From the IMG/VR virus record IMGVR_UViG_3300009164_000345, positions 1-24,490 of that record: 24,490 nt of DNA, one strand, 5' to 3'. This document shows positions 1 to 7,548 of this stretch, piece after piece. The notes beneath the pieces were generated by a model that was given only the letters and a program-made list of their open reading frames with translations, had not been told where the DNA came from and searched no databases. The translations under genes were made by a program, and so were the position numbers. This stretch comes from a virus. Positions within the stretch are counted from its first letter, which is position 1; the number at the start of each line of letters is the position of its first letter.

Positions 1-367
1 GTGGATCATAACTGCCAGCATGCCATAAACCGTGTGTAACTACTGGAATGCCCAGTAACTCACTCATGTACTTTAGATTAATAATACCTGGATGCCAGGC
101 ATCAGTAAAGATAAAATGATCGCCAGCCTTGACGGATCCTGCACAAAAAAGTCTTCCAAGCTGTTCAACTTGGCTTGCCTTATAGATATTAGTGCCCCCA
201 AAATTGAGAAATGCACCAGGAGTAGTGGCGTTAGGAATATCATTAGGACCCGATATAACATGAACTTCATGTTCTGCCTTTCGTAAGAGTTCAGGTACAT
301 GAGTCTTCCATTGACCCGTGTACCTTGTATCTACTGCTTCTAAATCAACGAGAAAAATTCTGCTCAT
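1..367 (-). CDS. Probable GT-B-like glycosyltransferase, N-terminal part (cut by window edge)
   Basis: The frame is open from the ATG at 367 to the window edge, giving 122 residues with no stop, so the C-terminal part lies outside. The N-terminus (MSRIFLVDLEAVDTRYTGQW, then a basic segment ending in HEVHVISGP) looks like the first strand-helix-strand of a GT-B glycosyltransferase. A later GIPVVTHGLWHAGS stretch fits the acceptor-domain core. The start overlaps the preceding gene by 23 bp and no strong ribosome site is visible, so it probably relies on coupled translation. It is the last visible gene of the replication/DNA-modification run, which permits but does not prove a role in glycosylating DNA or a virion component. 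Family assignment is by fold impression only; no catalytic residues can be checked on the fragment. Confidence 0.5.
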   Translation of the reverse strand, partial: MSRIFLVDLEAVDTRYTGQWKTHVPELLRKAEHEVHVISGPNDIPNATTPGAFLNFGGTNIYKASQVEQLGRLFCAGSVKAGDHFIFTDAWHPGIINLKYMSELLGIPVVTHGLWHAGSYDP

Positions 368-632
368 TGCGTGGCCGGTAGGTGTTATTGCCGTTGCCGC
401 TTCGGTTAAATTCACCGCGAGGCTTACGGTCGCCATTCCATGGCTTCTTTGGACGAGTACTGTAATAGTAGTTGTTCCAAATTTGACTATTCCTATTGTA
501 GAGATTAGCTTCGTTAAAGTCGCACATCTCAAAGCGACAAAAATCTTGAAACTTTTCTAAGTCGTCAAACAGTTTGACAATGTCAGGACGATTTTCAAAG
601 TAGTTAACGTCTTTATAATTATTCTTAGCCAT
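345..632 (-). CDS. Small basic phage protein of unknown function
   Basis: A 95-residue protein with an ATG at 632 preceded by AAGGAAAG, a good ribosome site lying in the short gap after the upstream gene. The first half is acidic and aromatic (ENRPDIVKLFDDLEKFQDFC, then RFEMCDFNEANLYNRNSQIW). The last 35 residues are rich in Arg, Asn, Gly and Pro and look disordered and nucleic-acid binding. I do not recognise a named domain. It sits between the QueD-like gene and the glycosyltransferase-like gene and overlaps the latter by 23 bp, so it is almost certainly part of the same transcript. An RNA- or DNA-binding accessory role is only a guess from composition. Confidence 0.7.
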   Translation of the reverse strand: MAKNNYKDVNYFENRPDIVKLFDDLEKFQDFCRFEMCDFNEANLYNRNSQIWNNYYYSTRPKKPWNGDRKPRGEFNRSGNGNNTYRPRNEQNFSR

Positions 633-643
633 AATAGCTTTCC

Positions 644-1033
644 TTAGTACTTAATAAATGAACCATTTTCCCCGTCTTCGGAGACCTCAATCCAAACCTC
701 ACGATTTGGATACCTTTGTGAAATCTGAGCATACAAGTCATCGCTCATCATCTCGCAACTTTTAAAATCAAGTTCTAAAATGTCTTTACTGTAAAGACTT
801 TCGCACCAGCGTTTAAACTGAATGAACTCAATATCGCGATCGTTGTGTGTAACACCGATCCATACTTTAAAGTGAAAAATATGTCTGTGTGCATTAGCTA
901 AGAATGACACATCATATTCTCCTGCGGTACATAAATTAGGATCAGTTGCCGCTGCCGGGTAACAATGCATACCTTCTTTGCGGAACGTGACCCAGATCAT
1001 TTTATTAGGTCTAATATCTTGTTTAATAATCAT
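644..1033 (-). CDS. QueD/6-pyruvoyl-tetrahydropterin-synthase-like T-fold protein (tentative)
   Basis: A 129-residue protein whose order of motifs matches the QueD/PTPS tunnelling fold. There is a first strand ending in a His (VTFRKEGMHCY, H23), then H49-R-H51 followed by an alternating beta strand (HFKVWIGV) in the place of the QueD HGH zinc pair. Next come DIEFIQFKRW, like the QueD DF..LK segment, then SCEMMSDDL, like the T.E.LA helix start, and a last strand WIEVSEDGENG. The catalytic Cys before the HGH pair and the LDH motif are not seen, so QueD chemistry is uncertain; it may bind a deazapurine or act in a variant step. Its ATG overlaps the stop of the upstream gene (ATGA), three genes after the DpdA-like gene, and that context supports a 7-deazaguanine link. 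Alternative: an unrelated conserved phage protein. Confidence 0.5.
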   Translation of the reverse strand: MIIKQDIRPNKMIWVTFRKEGMHCYPAAATDPNLCTAGEYDVSFLANAHRHIFHFKVWIGVTHNDRDIEFIQFKRWCESLYSKDILELDFKSCEMMSDDLYAQISQRYPNREVWIEVSEDGENGSFIKY

Positions 1034-1554
1034 TTTACAATTTCGTCGTTTTTGTATTGATTCCAGTCTGTAAACTTACTACGATCCATTAGTGTGTGTA
1101 GACTGTGGGACCACACACCGGGATTAGTTGCTTTAAAATCTTTATCATCGATTTTAAGCATTGTATTATAATTCCATAATTTAATGTAAGGAATTGGCAC
1201 ACGAATCTGTGGAATAAAATTATTACTCTCGCATAGTCCACTATCGTGAAATTCTTCTAATTGATTAATAGGAATGTCGAGACTGCATAGGTAATCCTTT
1301 TCAAGAAAGAATCGAATCATGTCTTCCCATGCTTTGTGCTCGTCGTAGTTTCGGGGATTGTAGCTGTGATTAGCACCAAAAAAGATATGCTCGATTCCGT
1401 CAGGGTGTTTATCGAAATGATAAGCAATTTCGTCAACAGGTTGCACACCTGTAACAAACAGAGTACGCATACCAAAAGCAGGAGTATGTTCTACTTCTGT
1501 GCCTACAAAGAAGGTAATGTCTTCTTTAACGCCATCCGTATAATCACGCTTCAT
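1030..1554 (-). CDS. Conserved phage protein of unknown function in the dpdA operon
   Basis: A 174-residue soluble protein starting at ATG 1554. It overlaps the upstream 80-residue gene by 11 bp and the downstream QueD-like gene by 4 bp. Striking segments that look conserved are FFVGTEVEHTPAFGMRTLFV (residues about 15-34), IEHIFFGANHSYNP, a central SLDIPINQLEEF, and the C-terminal DKDFKATNPGVWSHSLH before a charged tail. There is no CxxxCxxC, so it is not a radical-SAM QueE. No signal peptide or membrane segment is seen. Position between the BPSL0761-family protein and the QueD-like protein suggests a role in the same pathway, possibly base modification. I cannot name its family, and my impression that relatives occur in T4-like marine phages comes from memory, not a search. 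Confidence 0.75.
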   Translation of the reverse strand: MKRDYTDGVKEDITFFVGTEVEHTPAFGMRTLFVTGVQPVDEIAYHFDKHPDGIEHIFFGANHSYNPRNYDEHKAWEDMIRFFLEKDYLCSLDIPINQLEEFHDSGLCESNNFIPQIRVPIPYIKLWNYNTMLKIDDKDFKATNPGVWSHSLHTLMDRSKFTDWNQYKNDEIVK

Positions 1555-1786
1555 TTTTCTTTTCCTCGTAAAGTTTAAACATTCGAGTTACATCTTCCAT
1601 ACGTTCTTGAAATACATGTGGTGCTAATTCGCTTACTGCTTTCATATCCCATTCACTGGGATAATGACGCAGGCAATATCTTGCGCTGTCTTTAATTGTT
1701 TTTGGAACTCGAGGAGTAGACAGAATCTCCAATAAAAACTTTTGAGTCTGTACTACTGCACGATACCGTTCGTCGGGTAATGTCAT
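1544..1786 (-). CDS. BPSL0761-family small protein
   Basis: An 80-residue protein with an ATG at 1786 overlapping the dpdA-like stop (ATGA). The pattern MTLPDERYRAVVQTQKFLLE, then PRVPKTIKDSARYCLRHYPS and a helical acidic tail, matches the small bacterial BPSL0761 family (start M..P.ER.RAV..T..FL, later a LLRHYP motif). The molecular role of that family is not known to me. It is mostly found in bacterial chromosomes, so its place inside a phage DNA-modification operon suggests acquisition from a host. Translational coupling on both sides argues it is expressed with the DpdA-like enzyme. Confidence 0.65.
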   Translation of the reverse strand: MTLPDERYRAVVQTQKFLLEILSTPRVPKTIKDSARYCLRHYPSEWDMKAVSELAPHVFQERMEDVTRMFKLYEEKKNEA

Positions 1787-3393
1787 TTAACTTCTGCTTC
1801 AAGTTGATCAAGTTTAATAGCTTCTTCTTCGCTGAATTCTTCGGCGTGTTCTAATTGTACAGTATCTTCCTCTACTATGTCAAATAGATTGGCAAATTGT
1901 GTACTTGCATTAACGGTCTTCTTACCAGTGGCACCTCTGGTACCAATAATGCTCATCCAAAAGCGACTGTATTCTTCAACAATAGCATCAGCTATCCCTC
2001 TATCCGAAGTTGCAAAAATAGCTTCAATAATATCTTTAACAAATAATCTATCAAATTTTTCTTGTACTAACATAGCAGGAACATTTCCTGCATCGTATTT
2101 TCGATTAGCTTCTTGAACAGCATTAATGTGACTCCACACATTATGCCCCATTTGGATTGCATAGCTAAAAGAATCCCAACTGGTCCTGTTACTAATTTTG
2201 CCCAACTTATTAAGATCTGGCGGAATAATCCAATCGTTCTTATTATAGGGATCTGGTGCCGCAATTCCTGGCTTAGGAGTGCCAGCACCGTAAATGCAAA
2301 CATCTTTCATCAACACACCGTCCATTAATGGACTTGTTTCAAAATTCTTAAAGATTCCATCTTGTATTACAGCGTCTTGAAACAGCCTTGTATCCTGTGC
2401 ATACTTTTTATCGTCTGCGCTGGGAACCATTCGATAGACCCATTTGGTGCGATCAACTGTTTCTGTTTGAATATAAATTTGGCCGTTAGCAGTGGCAAGG
2501 AACGGACTTGCACAGTCAAACGATATTGTAAAGTTAGGATTGTGGTATTTACGTACAGCACGTTGAATATCAGTTAATAGCGTAGCCCACTCAAGTTTGC
2601 TTGTACCGAGAAAGTGCATCCAATCTTGTTTACCTGTTTCTAACAATCCATCAAAACGTAATGCTACTAATCTTTTAAGAACAAGGTGTACGTCACACAT
2701 ATTCTGTCCACCCATGCCCCAACCATTGAAGTGATTGCTGAACTTCTTAGGATCGCAGTAGTGCTTCATACGTTGATACCAATCTTCGGCATCTGCGTGA
2801 TTTTCGCCTTGCAATACGTTTAGGAACTTACAGTTACCATTACGATTATTAATAAAATAATCATTGTTGATATAAGTGCCTTGAACTGCTTCAGCATACG
2901 AACTAATCTTAGTAGCGGCAACACCTGCTGGACTACGAGCAACCCACGCAGGAATATCAAGGCCCATGCCATAGTCCATTAACGTGTCCATCCAAGTAAG
3001 CACTTGTTTACGTTTTTTCATAGCCTGTGGGCAGTTAGGATCTTTCCAGTCAGCAGGCCAAACACCCTTACCAATCTGGAATCCGCCCGAGTCACCTAAT
3101 ACCCAAGATGTTGCTCTGTTCCTATTGCGGAACATATCCTCGCTGTCATCTTGTTTGTTTAAATCAAGATTGGCATGCCCTGCTGAATATAAACAATGAT
3201 CGTAATAAAACGCACCCTTGTCTGGTTCGAGGTAATTGAGACTTTCAACACCGTTCTTAAAACTTGTAGGAATACGTGCCGGATCTACGTAATTTCCGTA
3301 ACGTTGTTTTCCGATAAATGTGCTATAGAACCCTGAGGTTGCCGGCAAGAAGTATGCGTAATCGTTTTGTGTTGCTGTTAAGTTTTTATTCAT
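1783..3393 (-). CDS. dpdA: DpdA-like 7-deazaguanine DNA transglycosylase (TGT-fold)
   Basis: A 536-residue protein with the tRNA-guanine transglycosylase (TGT) motifs in order. DSGGFQ at residues 101-106 carries the conserved active-site Asp. VLQGENHAD near 194 matches the TGT VQGG segment, and GWGMGG at 224-229 matches its (A)IGG substrate loop. HFLGTSKLEWA near 260 stands for YLMGVG.P, and SFDCASP at 291-297 holds the nucleophile Asp (D293). The TGT zinc motif CxCxxC is absent and the C-terminus is long and acidic, as expected of phage DpdA proteins, which exchange guanine for a 7-deazaguanine in DNA rather than in tRNA. It overlaps its upstream membrane-protein gene and downstream BPSL0761 gene by ATGA. 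The modification would protect phage DNA from host nucleases (known for the family). The exact base installed cannot be read here. Alternative: a tRNA-acting TGT, less likely given the context. Confidence 0.82.
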   Translation of the reverse strand: MNKNLTATQNDYAYFLPATSGFYSTFIGKQRYGNYVDPARIPTSFKNGVESLNYLEPDKGAFYYDHCLYSAGHANLDLNKQDDSEDMFRNRNRATSWVLGDSGGFQIGKGVWPADWKDPNCPQAMKKRKQVLTWMDTLMDYGMGLDIPAWVARSPAGVAATKISSYAEAVQGTYINNDYFINNRNGNCKFLNVLQGENHADAEDWYQRMKHYCDPKKFSNHFNGWGMGGQNMCDVHLVLKRLVALRFDGLLETGKQDWMHFLGTSKLEWATLLTDIQRAVRKYHNPNFTISFDCASPFLATANGQIYIQTETVDRTKWVYRMVPSADDKKYAQDTRLFQDAVIQDGIFKNFETSPLMDGVLMKDVCIYGAGTPKPGIAAPDPYNKNDWIIPPDLNKLGKISNRTSWDSFSYAIQMGHNVWSHINAVQEANRKYDAGNVPAMLVQEKFDRLFVKDIIEAIFATSDRGIADAIVEEYSRFWMSIIGTRGATGKKTVNASTQFANLFDIVEEDTVQLEHAEEFSEEEAIKLDQLEAEVK

Positions 3394-3740
3394 ATTAAAT
3401 GTTGTGCCAATACCATACAGCTAATCCATGCCCATATAGTGTTAAATCCCACTAATGTAGGTAATAGTTTCTTTTCACTGGCCCAAATAAGTGTAAGGCT
3501 TGTTGCTAATGTAAAGAAATACAACCACCAAATTTGTATACCAAATATTAAGCCAGGAATAATGATACAAGCCTTAGCCGCCCAACTGGCAAACTCTACA
3601 CGATTGTAATCAGTCCAATATTCCTTTGTAAACCACATGCCATAACATTCTTTCATTTTATCAAATCCTATATGGCGATATACAGCGCCACATAGAACTA
3701 AGAATACTAAACAAGCAGATAATATCTGTACACTATTCAT
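3390..3740 (-). CDS. Small integral membrane protein of unknown function
   Basis: A 116-residue protein with about four hydrophobic segments (residues 5-21, 52-70, 71-87 and 93-113) and a short polar loop near 22-50 containing RHIGFDKMKECYGMWFTKEY. No named domain is recognised. The ATG shares its A with the clamp stop (TAATG) and its stop overlaps the DpdA-like start (ATGA), so it is a tightly coupled member of the replication/modification transcript. A membrane protein between a clamp and a DNA transglycosylase could tether replication to the membrane or be an unrelated passenger; the sequence does not decide. Confidence 0.7.
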   Translation of the reverse strand: MNSVQILSACLVFLVLCGAVYRHIGFDKMKECYGMWFTKEYWTDYNRVEFASWAAKACIIIPGLIFGIQIWWLYFFTLATSLTLIWASEKKLLPTLVGFNTIWAWISCMVLAQHLI

Positions 3741-4471
3741 TATTTGCTTTGTGCTGGCAAGATATAGTTATATTCTGTCATTCCGCTATCCACAGTAATT
3801 TGCATAGCGCCTTGATCGCTAATACGCATAGTCTTGTCGCCTGACAAATTTAAAATTTGCATAACTTGTGTAACCGGCCATGACCATGTGCTTTTTAGTT
3901 TTCCACCTGCGGCATTTTGGAATACAAAACTACCAGCGTGTGTACTTGCATCACCGAAGCTGAAAATTAAGTTACCACTGTCTGTGCTAACTTGAAATAC
4001 TGATTCTTCACTGTGCGCTTGACTTTGAAATTTCAATTTCTGAATACTGGTAACAGCAGGTGCAAATTCGATATCCCATGCAGCCCCTTTGAACTTGGCA
4101 CTTTTTAATTTTTCATTAATAATTTCTGTGCTCATAAAGCGATAGTCATTACTAAAGTCGCCACCTGCATTTTCAAAGTGAATAGTTGTAGGAATATCTA
4201 CACCGTTACGTTGCTGGCGAATAACTTCAATCTTAGCATCGTCCTTGTATTCTGGACACTTTAAGTGGATGTTAAGTTTATCTAAGTTAGGCATACCAAA
4301 TGTGCCTTCAAACTCGTCTACTACTTTGTGCGTTTTAGCAGTTAAAATAACTGAACGGTCTTCAGCCATGGATTCGATAGTTGTATCTTTTTCTGTGCCT
4401 GTGATTTTAACAATAGGCAAAAAGCCTAATGCGTGAGTATGTGTTACGATGTCTTGTAAAATGTCTTTCAT
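3740..4471 (-). CDS. 45: DNA polymerase sliding clamp (T4 gp45-like)
   Basis: A 243-residue protein close to the 228 residues of T4 gp45. It has the beta-rich, repeated two-domain character of trimeric phage clamps. An N-terminal half with FLPIVKITGTEKDTTIESMA and DEFEGTFGMPNLDKLN is followed by a C-terminal half ending in KTMRISDQGAMQITVDSGMT and a final beta strand YNYILPAQ. Such clamps encircle DNA, hold the polymerase, and in T4 also activate late transcription. The ATG at 4471 follows AAAGGA at 4478-4483, and a CTAAATA late-promoter-like element lies at 4499-4505. It is directly downstream of the polymerase gene; no clamp-loader genes are in between or elsewhere in the window. Confidence is high because position and size agree with the fold pattern. 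Confidence 0.85.
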   Translation of the reverse strand: MKDILQDIVTHTHALGFLPIVKITGTEKDTTIESMAEDRSVILTAKTHKVVDEFEGTFGMPNLDKLNIHLKCPEYKDDAKIEVIRQQRNGVDIPTTIHFENAGGDFSNDYRFMSTEIINEKLKSAKFKGAAWDIEFAPAVTSIQKLKFQSQAHSEESVFQVSTDSGNLIFSFGDASTHAGSFVFQNAAGGKLKSTWSWPVTQVMQILNLSGDKTMRISDQGAMQITVDSGMTEYNYILPAQSK

Positions 4472-4498
4472 AATGATTCCTTTGTGTTAGTATATAGG

Positions 4499-4505
4499 TA
4501 TTTAG
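4499..4505 (-). promoter_or_regulatory. Candidate late promoter of the clamp gene (CTAAATA)
   Basis: CTAAATA on the minus strand lies one base past the polymerase stop codon and 28 bp before the clamp ATG, close to the T4-type late consensus TATAAATA. No -35 box is expected for this class. The leader would contain the AAAGGA ribosome site. Short motif, so support is moderate. Confidence 0.4.
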
Positions 4506-4506
4506 G

Positions 4507-7176
4507 TCAGAAGTCAAATAATTTGTTGAAAGTATTTGTCTGTTCGGTTGATCTGATGTCCCAGTTTAGGACACCGATTAGGTTTTCCAACTTATTATCA
4601 ATAATAGTTGCTTCCATTTCTTCGTGATTAAATGGTAAATCTTTAAACCATTGGGGTAGTCTAAGTTCATCTACTGGATAAGCCACACTGGTAAATCCCA
4701 TAGGATTATCTTTGAGTTTACAAACAATGACTTTTTGACCGTCAGTAACACTCATAGAATACTTGTCATCAAACATACGCTTTAGAGTATTCCAGTTGAG
4801 ACTTGCACGAACGTGTCCGGGCATGTTAGTCTTTCCTGCTTTCTCTTCCTTGCCGCGATATGCTGAAATATTGTTAGCACGTTTAGGCGAGCCTTTCTCC
4901 CAACCTGGACGCACTTTAAAATCAGTTCTAAAATTTGTTATAAAGTTTAATACTTCTGATTCCTCACTGCCTGTTAATACTTTCTCTAAAACATCACTTA
5001 AGAAGTTTTGAATAAATTCTGGCGTATCACTACGCTTTAGATCCAAGCCCATGGCTTTGATTTTGCCTGGCTTGCCATCTACGTCAAGCCTTTTGCCTTC
5101 TTTGTCATAGTACAGAACAGCATAACGCTTCTTAGTAATAAACAGGCCTTTACTTGCAACAATCTCACGACCTGCTTTGATAACTTCGCCACGTGATTTA
5201 GGGCAATGAAATCCGTCTTGCATAAATTGTGGGAATGTGTTATTAACTTCTTCACCAATTTGGTCGTATAGTGTAACTACAGTTTCTTTTGACCACGGTA
5301 ACGACCCCGAGTCGATATCTTTCTTAAGCGTCTTATAAGCAGAAAAATAACAGCTATCAGTATCACCGTAGATAATAGATTTTCCAACATGGTTGTTTTC
5401 TCCAGTAATGATTTCGTTGACTTTGCCAGCCATATGTCGAGCAATAGCACGACCAGTTAGTGTGGTACTTTGTCCAATACGTTTGTCAAAGAAGCGGCAA
5501 TGCGGGTTAAGAATAGCACCATACAAACTATTTAGGTTAATTTTCTTAACCAGCTGTCGTTTGTCCCAGTATTCTTCTTCAATCTTATTACCTGCAGAAA
5601 TACAATCTTTAAGTTTGGCCTGCATTTCCTTACGTTCAGCATACCAACGTTTTAATAAGCCAGGAATAATACCTTCTTTTTCATATGTGAAGATAGTGCC
5701 ATTAGCACTGAGCATTAGACTTTGATGACTTTCAAAGATTAACTTATAGACTTCGGCAGCACTGAGTACGTTTTTGTCACCACCTTCCCAATCGATAGTA
5801 ATCTCTGTACCAATTTCTTTATTCATAGTAGCAGTATATTCTAAACTACCAAATATACCTTCCCATGCAGCCGCAAAACTCTTGCCTTTTGATACTTGCC
5901 CTGCAATGTAATCCTCAGTCATTGTTTGACGTAGTTGTCCCACAATAGTTTCTGGACCCATATTTAATGCTCTAATCGCACTGGGATACAGACTGTTAAT
6001 ATCTAATGATCCAATCCACTCGTGAATACCTTCTTTAGGATAAGCAACATACGCACCAGCGGCTCCTGCATCCTCTTCTTGACTGTCATCTTTTTTAACA
6101 CGATTCGGTACTTGAAAACCTCTACGATGACTTTCGTTAATGATAGCCTGTTCAGTTACAGCCACAGCTCCCATAGTTGTAGTAATTAATACTGTACATT
6201 CGTGCGCCAGTGTGTTAGCAAGGTCAAGGAATTTAAGTTTGTTATCAAGTTTGTTTAACAATGCACAGTCTTGCCTATTATATTCAACAAACTTACGGAA
6301 GTCATTGTTGTATAATTGATCAAGGGTGCCTTCGTAAACAGTCTTAGATTCACCTATTTCCATTTCTCCAATTGCGTCTAATCGATACGTGTGTCGTTCT
6401 TCATAAGTGTACTTTCGATACAGTTCAAGACTGTCTAAGTGTACACGACCAACCAGGTCATAAGTAGTGGCTTTCTTTCCATACTTCTCATACTCACGTT
6501 TCTTAGGATATTGATCCCATAGACACATTCTGCGTGTGTCATCTTTACTGAGTACTTTGGTAATACGATTGACAGTGTAAGGCATATCGAAGCCTTCCGA
6601 ATTCCAACCACTAAGTACATCCGCATCTTGAATAAGATTTAAGAATGTATCCAGCATGTCTGCTTCGTTATCAAAAATATGTGTATTAGGGAATTCTTTA
6701 ACCTGTTCATGTGCTTCTTCTATACTCATTCCCTTGGGAGGAATTGCCAAACAGACCATGGTCTGCATCCATTGTAAGTAAACAGCAATCGCAGTAATTG
6801 GCATAAATGCATCTTCTGGAGAAGCATAACCTCGTTCTGGATCAAAGTCTACCTCAATGTCCCAAAACGCTACATTGAGCTTGGGTGCATCTTGGTTAAT
6901 ATAGTTTTCGCTAAGACAAGCGACTACAGGGTTAATGTCAGCTTCATAAAGCTGTTTCCCACTGTTAATTTTAACTTCTTTGTGGAAGTCTTTGGTGTTT
7001 TTACAGACAATACGACTTAGAGGTTTTCCGTAAATTGATTGGAATTTACCTCTGGAATCTTCGTAATAGAAAGTGTAACGTACAGGGAATTCTTTAAATT
7101 CTCTTTTACCGTCTTTGTTTCTTTCTACTACTCGAACAATATCTGTATCTCTATCGAAATATGCGTCTACGTACAA
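4507..7176 (-). CDS. 43: Replicative DNA polymerase, family B (T4 gp43-like)
   Basis: An 889-residue polymerase, close to T4 gp43 (898). The 3'-5' exonuclease has Exo I WDIEVD (about 105-110), Exo II with GWNSEGFDMPY (about 190-200) and Exo III YNRQDC (D about 303). The polymerase domain has motif A SLDINSLYPSAI (D about 392), motif B KINLNSLYGA (about 545-554) and motif C IYGDTDSCYF (DTD about 605-607). All catalytic Asp residues are present and no intein or split is seen. I choose the TTG at 7176 because AGGAGA at 7183-7188 is 6 nt upstream; the longer frame starts at another TTG (7194) without a ribosome site, and no ATG is available. A rare TTG start may hold down synthesis, echoing the tight control of gp43 in T4. 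The clamp follows directly. Confidence 0.95.
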   Translation of the reverse strand: MYVDAYFDRDTDIVRVVERNKDGKREFKEFPVRYTFYYEDSRGKFQSIYGKPLSRIVCKNTKDFHKEVKINSGKQLYEADINPVVACLSENYINQDAPKLNVAFWDIEVDFDPERGYASPEDAFMPITAIAVYLQWMQTMVCLAIPPKGMSIEEAHEQVKEFPNTHIFDNEADMLDTFLNLIQDADVLSGWNSEGFDMPYTVNRITKVLSKDDTRRMCLWDQYPKKREYEKYGKKATTYDLVGRVHLDSLELYRKYTYEERHTYRLDAIGEMEIGESKTVYEGTLDQLYNNDFRKFVEYNRQDCALLNKLDNKLKFLDLANTLAHECTVLITTTMGAVAVTEQAIINESHRRGFQVPNRVKKDDSQEEDAGAAGAYVAYPKEGIHEWIGSLDINSLYPSAIRALNMGPETIVGQLRQTMTEDYIAGQVSKGKSFAAAWEGIFGSLEYTATMNKEIGTEITIDWEGGDKNVLSAAEVYKLIFESHQSLMLSANGTIFTYEKEGIIPGLLKRWYAERKEMQAKLKDCISAGNKIEEEYWDKRQLVKKINLNSLYGAILNPHCRFFDKRIGQSTTLTGRAIARHMAGKVNEIITGENNHVGKSIIYGDTDSCYFSAYKTLKKDIDSGSLPWSKETVVTLYDQIGEEVNNTFPQFMQDGFHCPKSRGEVIKAGREIVASKGLFITKKRYAVLYYDKEGKRLDVDGKPGKIKAMGLDLKRSDTPEFIQNFLSDVLEKVLTGSEESEVLNFITNFRTDFKVRPGWEKGSPKRANNISAYRGKEEKAGKTNMPGHVRASLNWNTLKRMFDDKYSMSVTDGQKVIVCKLKDNPMGFTSVAYPVDELRLPQWFKDLPFNHEEMEATIIDNKLENLIGVLNWDIRSTEQTNTFNKLFDF

Positions 7177-7258
7177 GTTAGTTCTCCTATGCAATTTACG
7201 GCTTGCAAATACCTGCTTTGCGGATTATGGCCTCGCCTGCCTTCTATGTTATATTTAA
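7177..7258 (-). promoter_or_regulatory. Polymerase leader: late-promoter-like TTAAATA, short hairpin and strong SD before a TTG start
   Basis: TTAAATA at 7252-7258 overlaps the stop codon of the upstream small membrane protein. The leader of about 75 nt then contains a weak 5-bp hairpin (GCAAA 7205-7209 with TTTGC 7217-7221) and the AGGAGA ribosome site used by the TTG start at 7176. In T4 the gp43 leader is a translational operator, so a similar role is possible, but no homologous hairpin is recognised here. Confidence 0.35.
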
Positions 7259-7548
7259 TTAATTATCATTCTAACAAGACCGAAGGTGTCAATTGCGGTA
7301 AGCAAGATATAATTAGCCAGCATACCAAAGGAACGCCGACTATAAGCGCACCAAGCGTATATAGCACAACCTGTAATCCAAACTGGGTACAGGGCAAGAA
7401 GGGGAGGAGTAGGCACGGTAACGGCCATAGTGATAGAACAGCCAATAGATATAGCCCAAGCAAGGACCTCAAGACAAAAACGTACTCTATTACTTTGGTA
7501 GTCATCTTTTATCCACTGTATTGTTGGTGCAAAAATGCTGCCAATCAT
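7255..7548 (-). CDS. Small membrane protein of unknown function
   Basis: A 97-residue protein starting at ATG 7548, overlapping the DsbA-like stop (ATGA). It has three predicted membrane spans (about residues 24-44, 48-69 and 74-96) and a short polar N-terminus (FAPTIQWIKDDYQSNRVRF). No domain is recognised. A second open frame in the same strand (7266-7505) is also hydrophobic but lacks the coupled start, so this frame is preferred. It lies between the DsbA-like gene and the polymerase and is therefore probably expressed early with them. Small membrane proteins of this sort in phages are often host-takeover or superinfection factors, but nothing here shows that. Confidence 0.65.
   Translation of the reverse strand: MIGSIFAPTIQWIKDDYQSNRVRFCLEVLAWAISIGCSITMAVTVPTPPLLALYPVWITGCAIYAWCAYSRRSFGMLANYILLTAIDTFGLVRMIIN

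Noticed and set aside
73-300. 75-codon minus-strand hydrophobic frame at the left edge
   Set aside because: It lies inside the longer glycosyltransferase-like frame, which continues to the window edge and has a sensible protein sequence.
1783-3393. Ordinary tRNA-guanine transglycosylase
   Set aside because: The zinc motif is missing and the protein is much longer than bacterial TGT (about 375 residues); operon context points to DNA.
7266-7505. Second hydrophobic 79-residue frame on the minus strand inside the small membrane-protein gene
   Set aside because: It lacks a ribosome site and translational coupling, whereas the frame ending at 7255 overlaps the DsbA-like stop by ATGA and fits the gap exactly.
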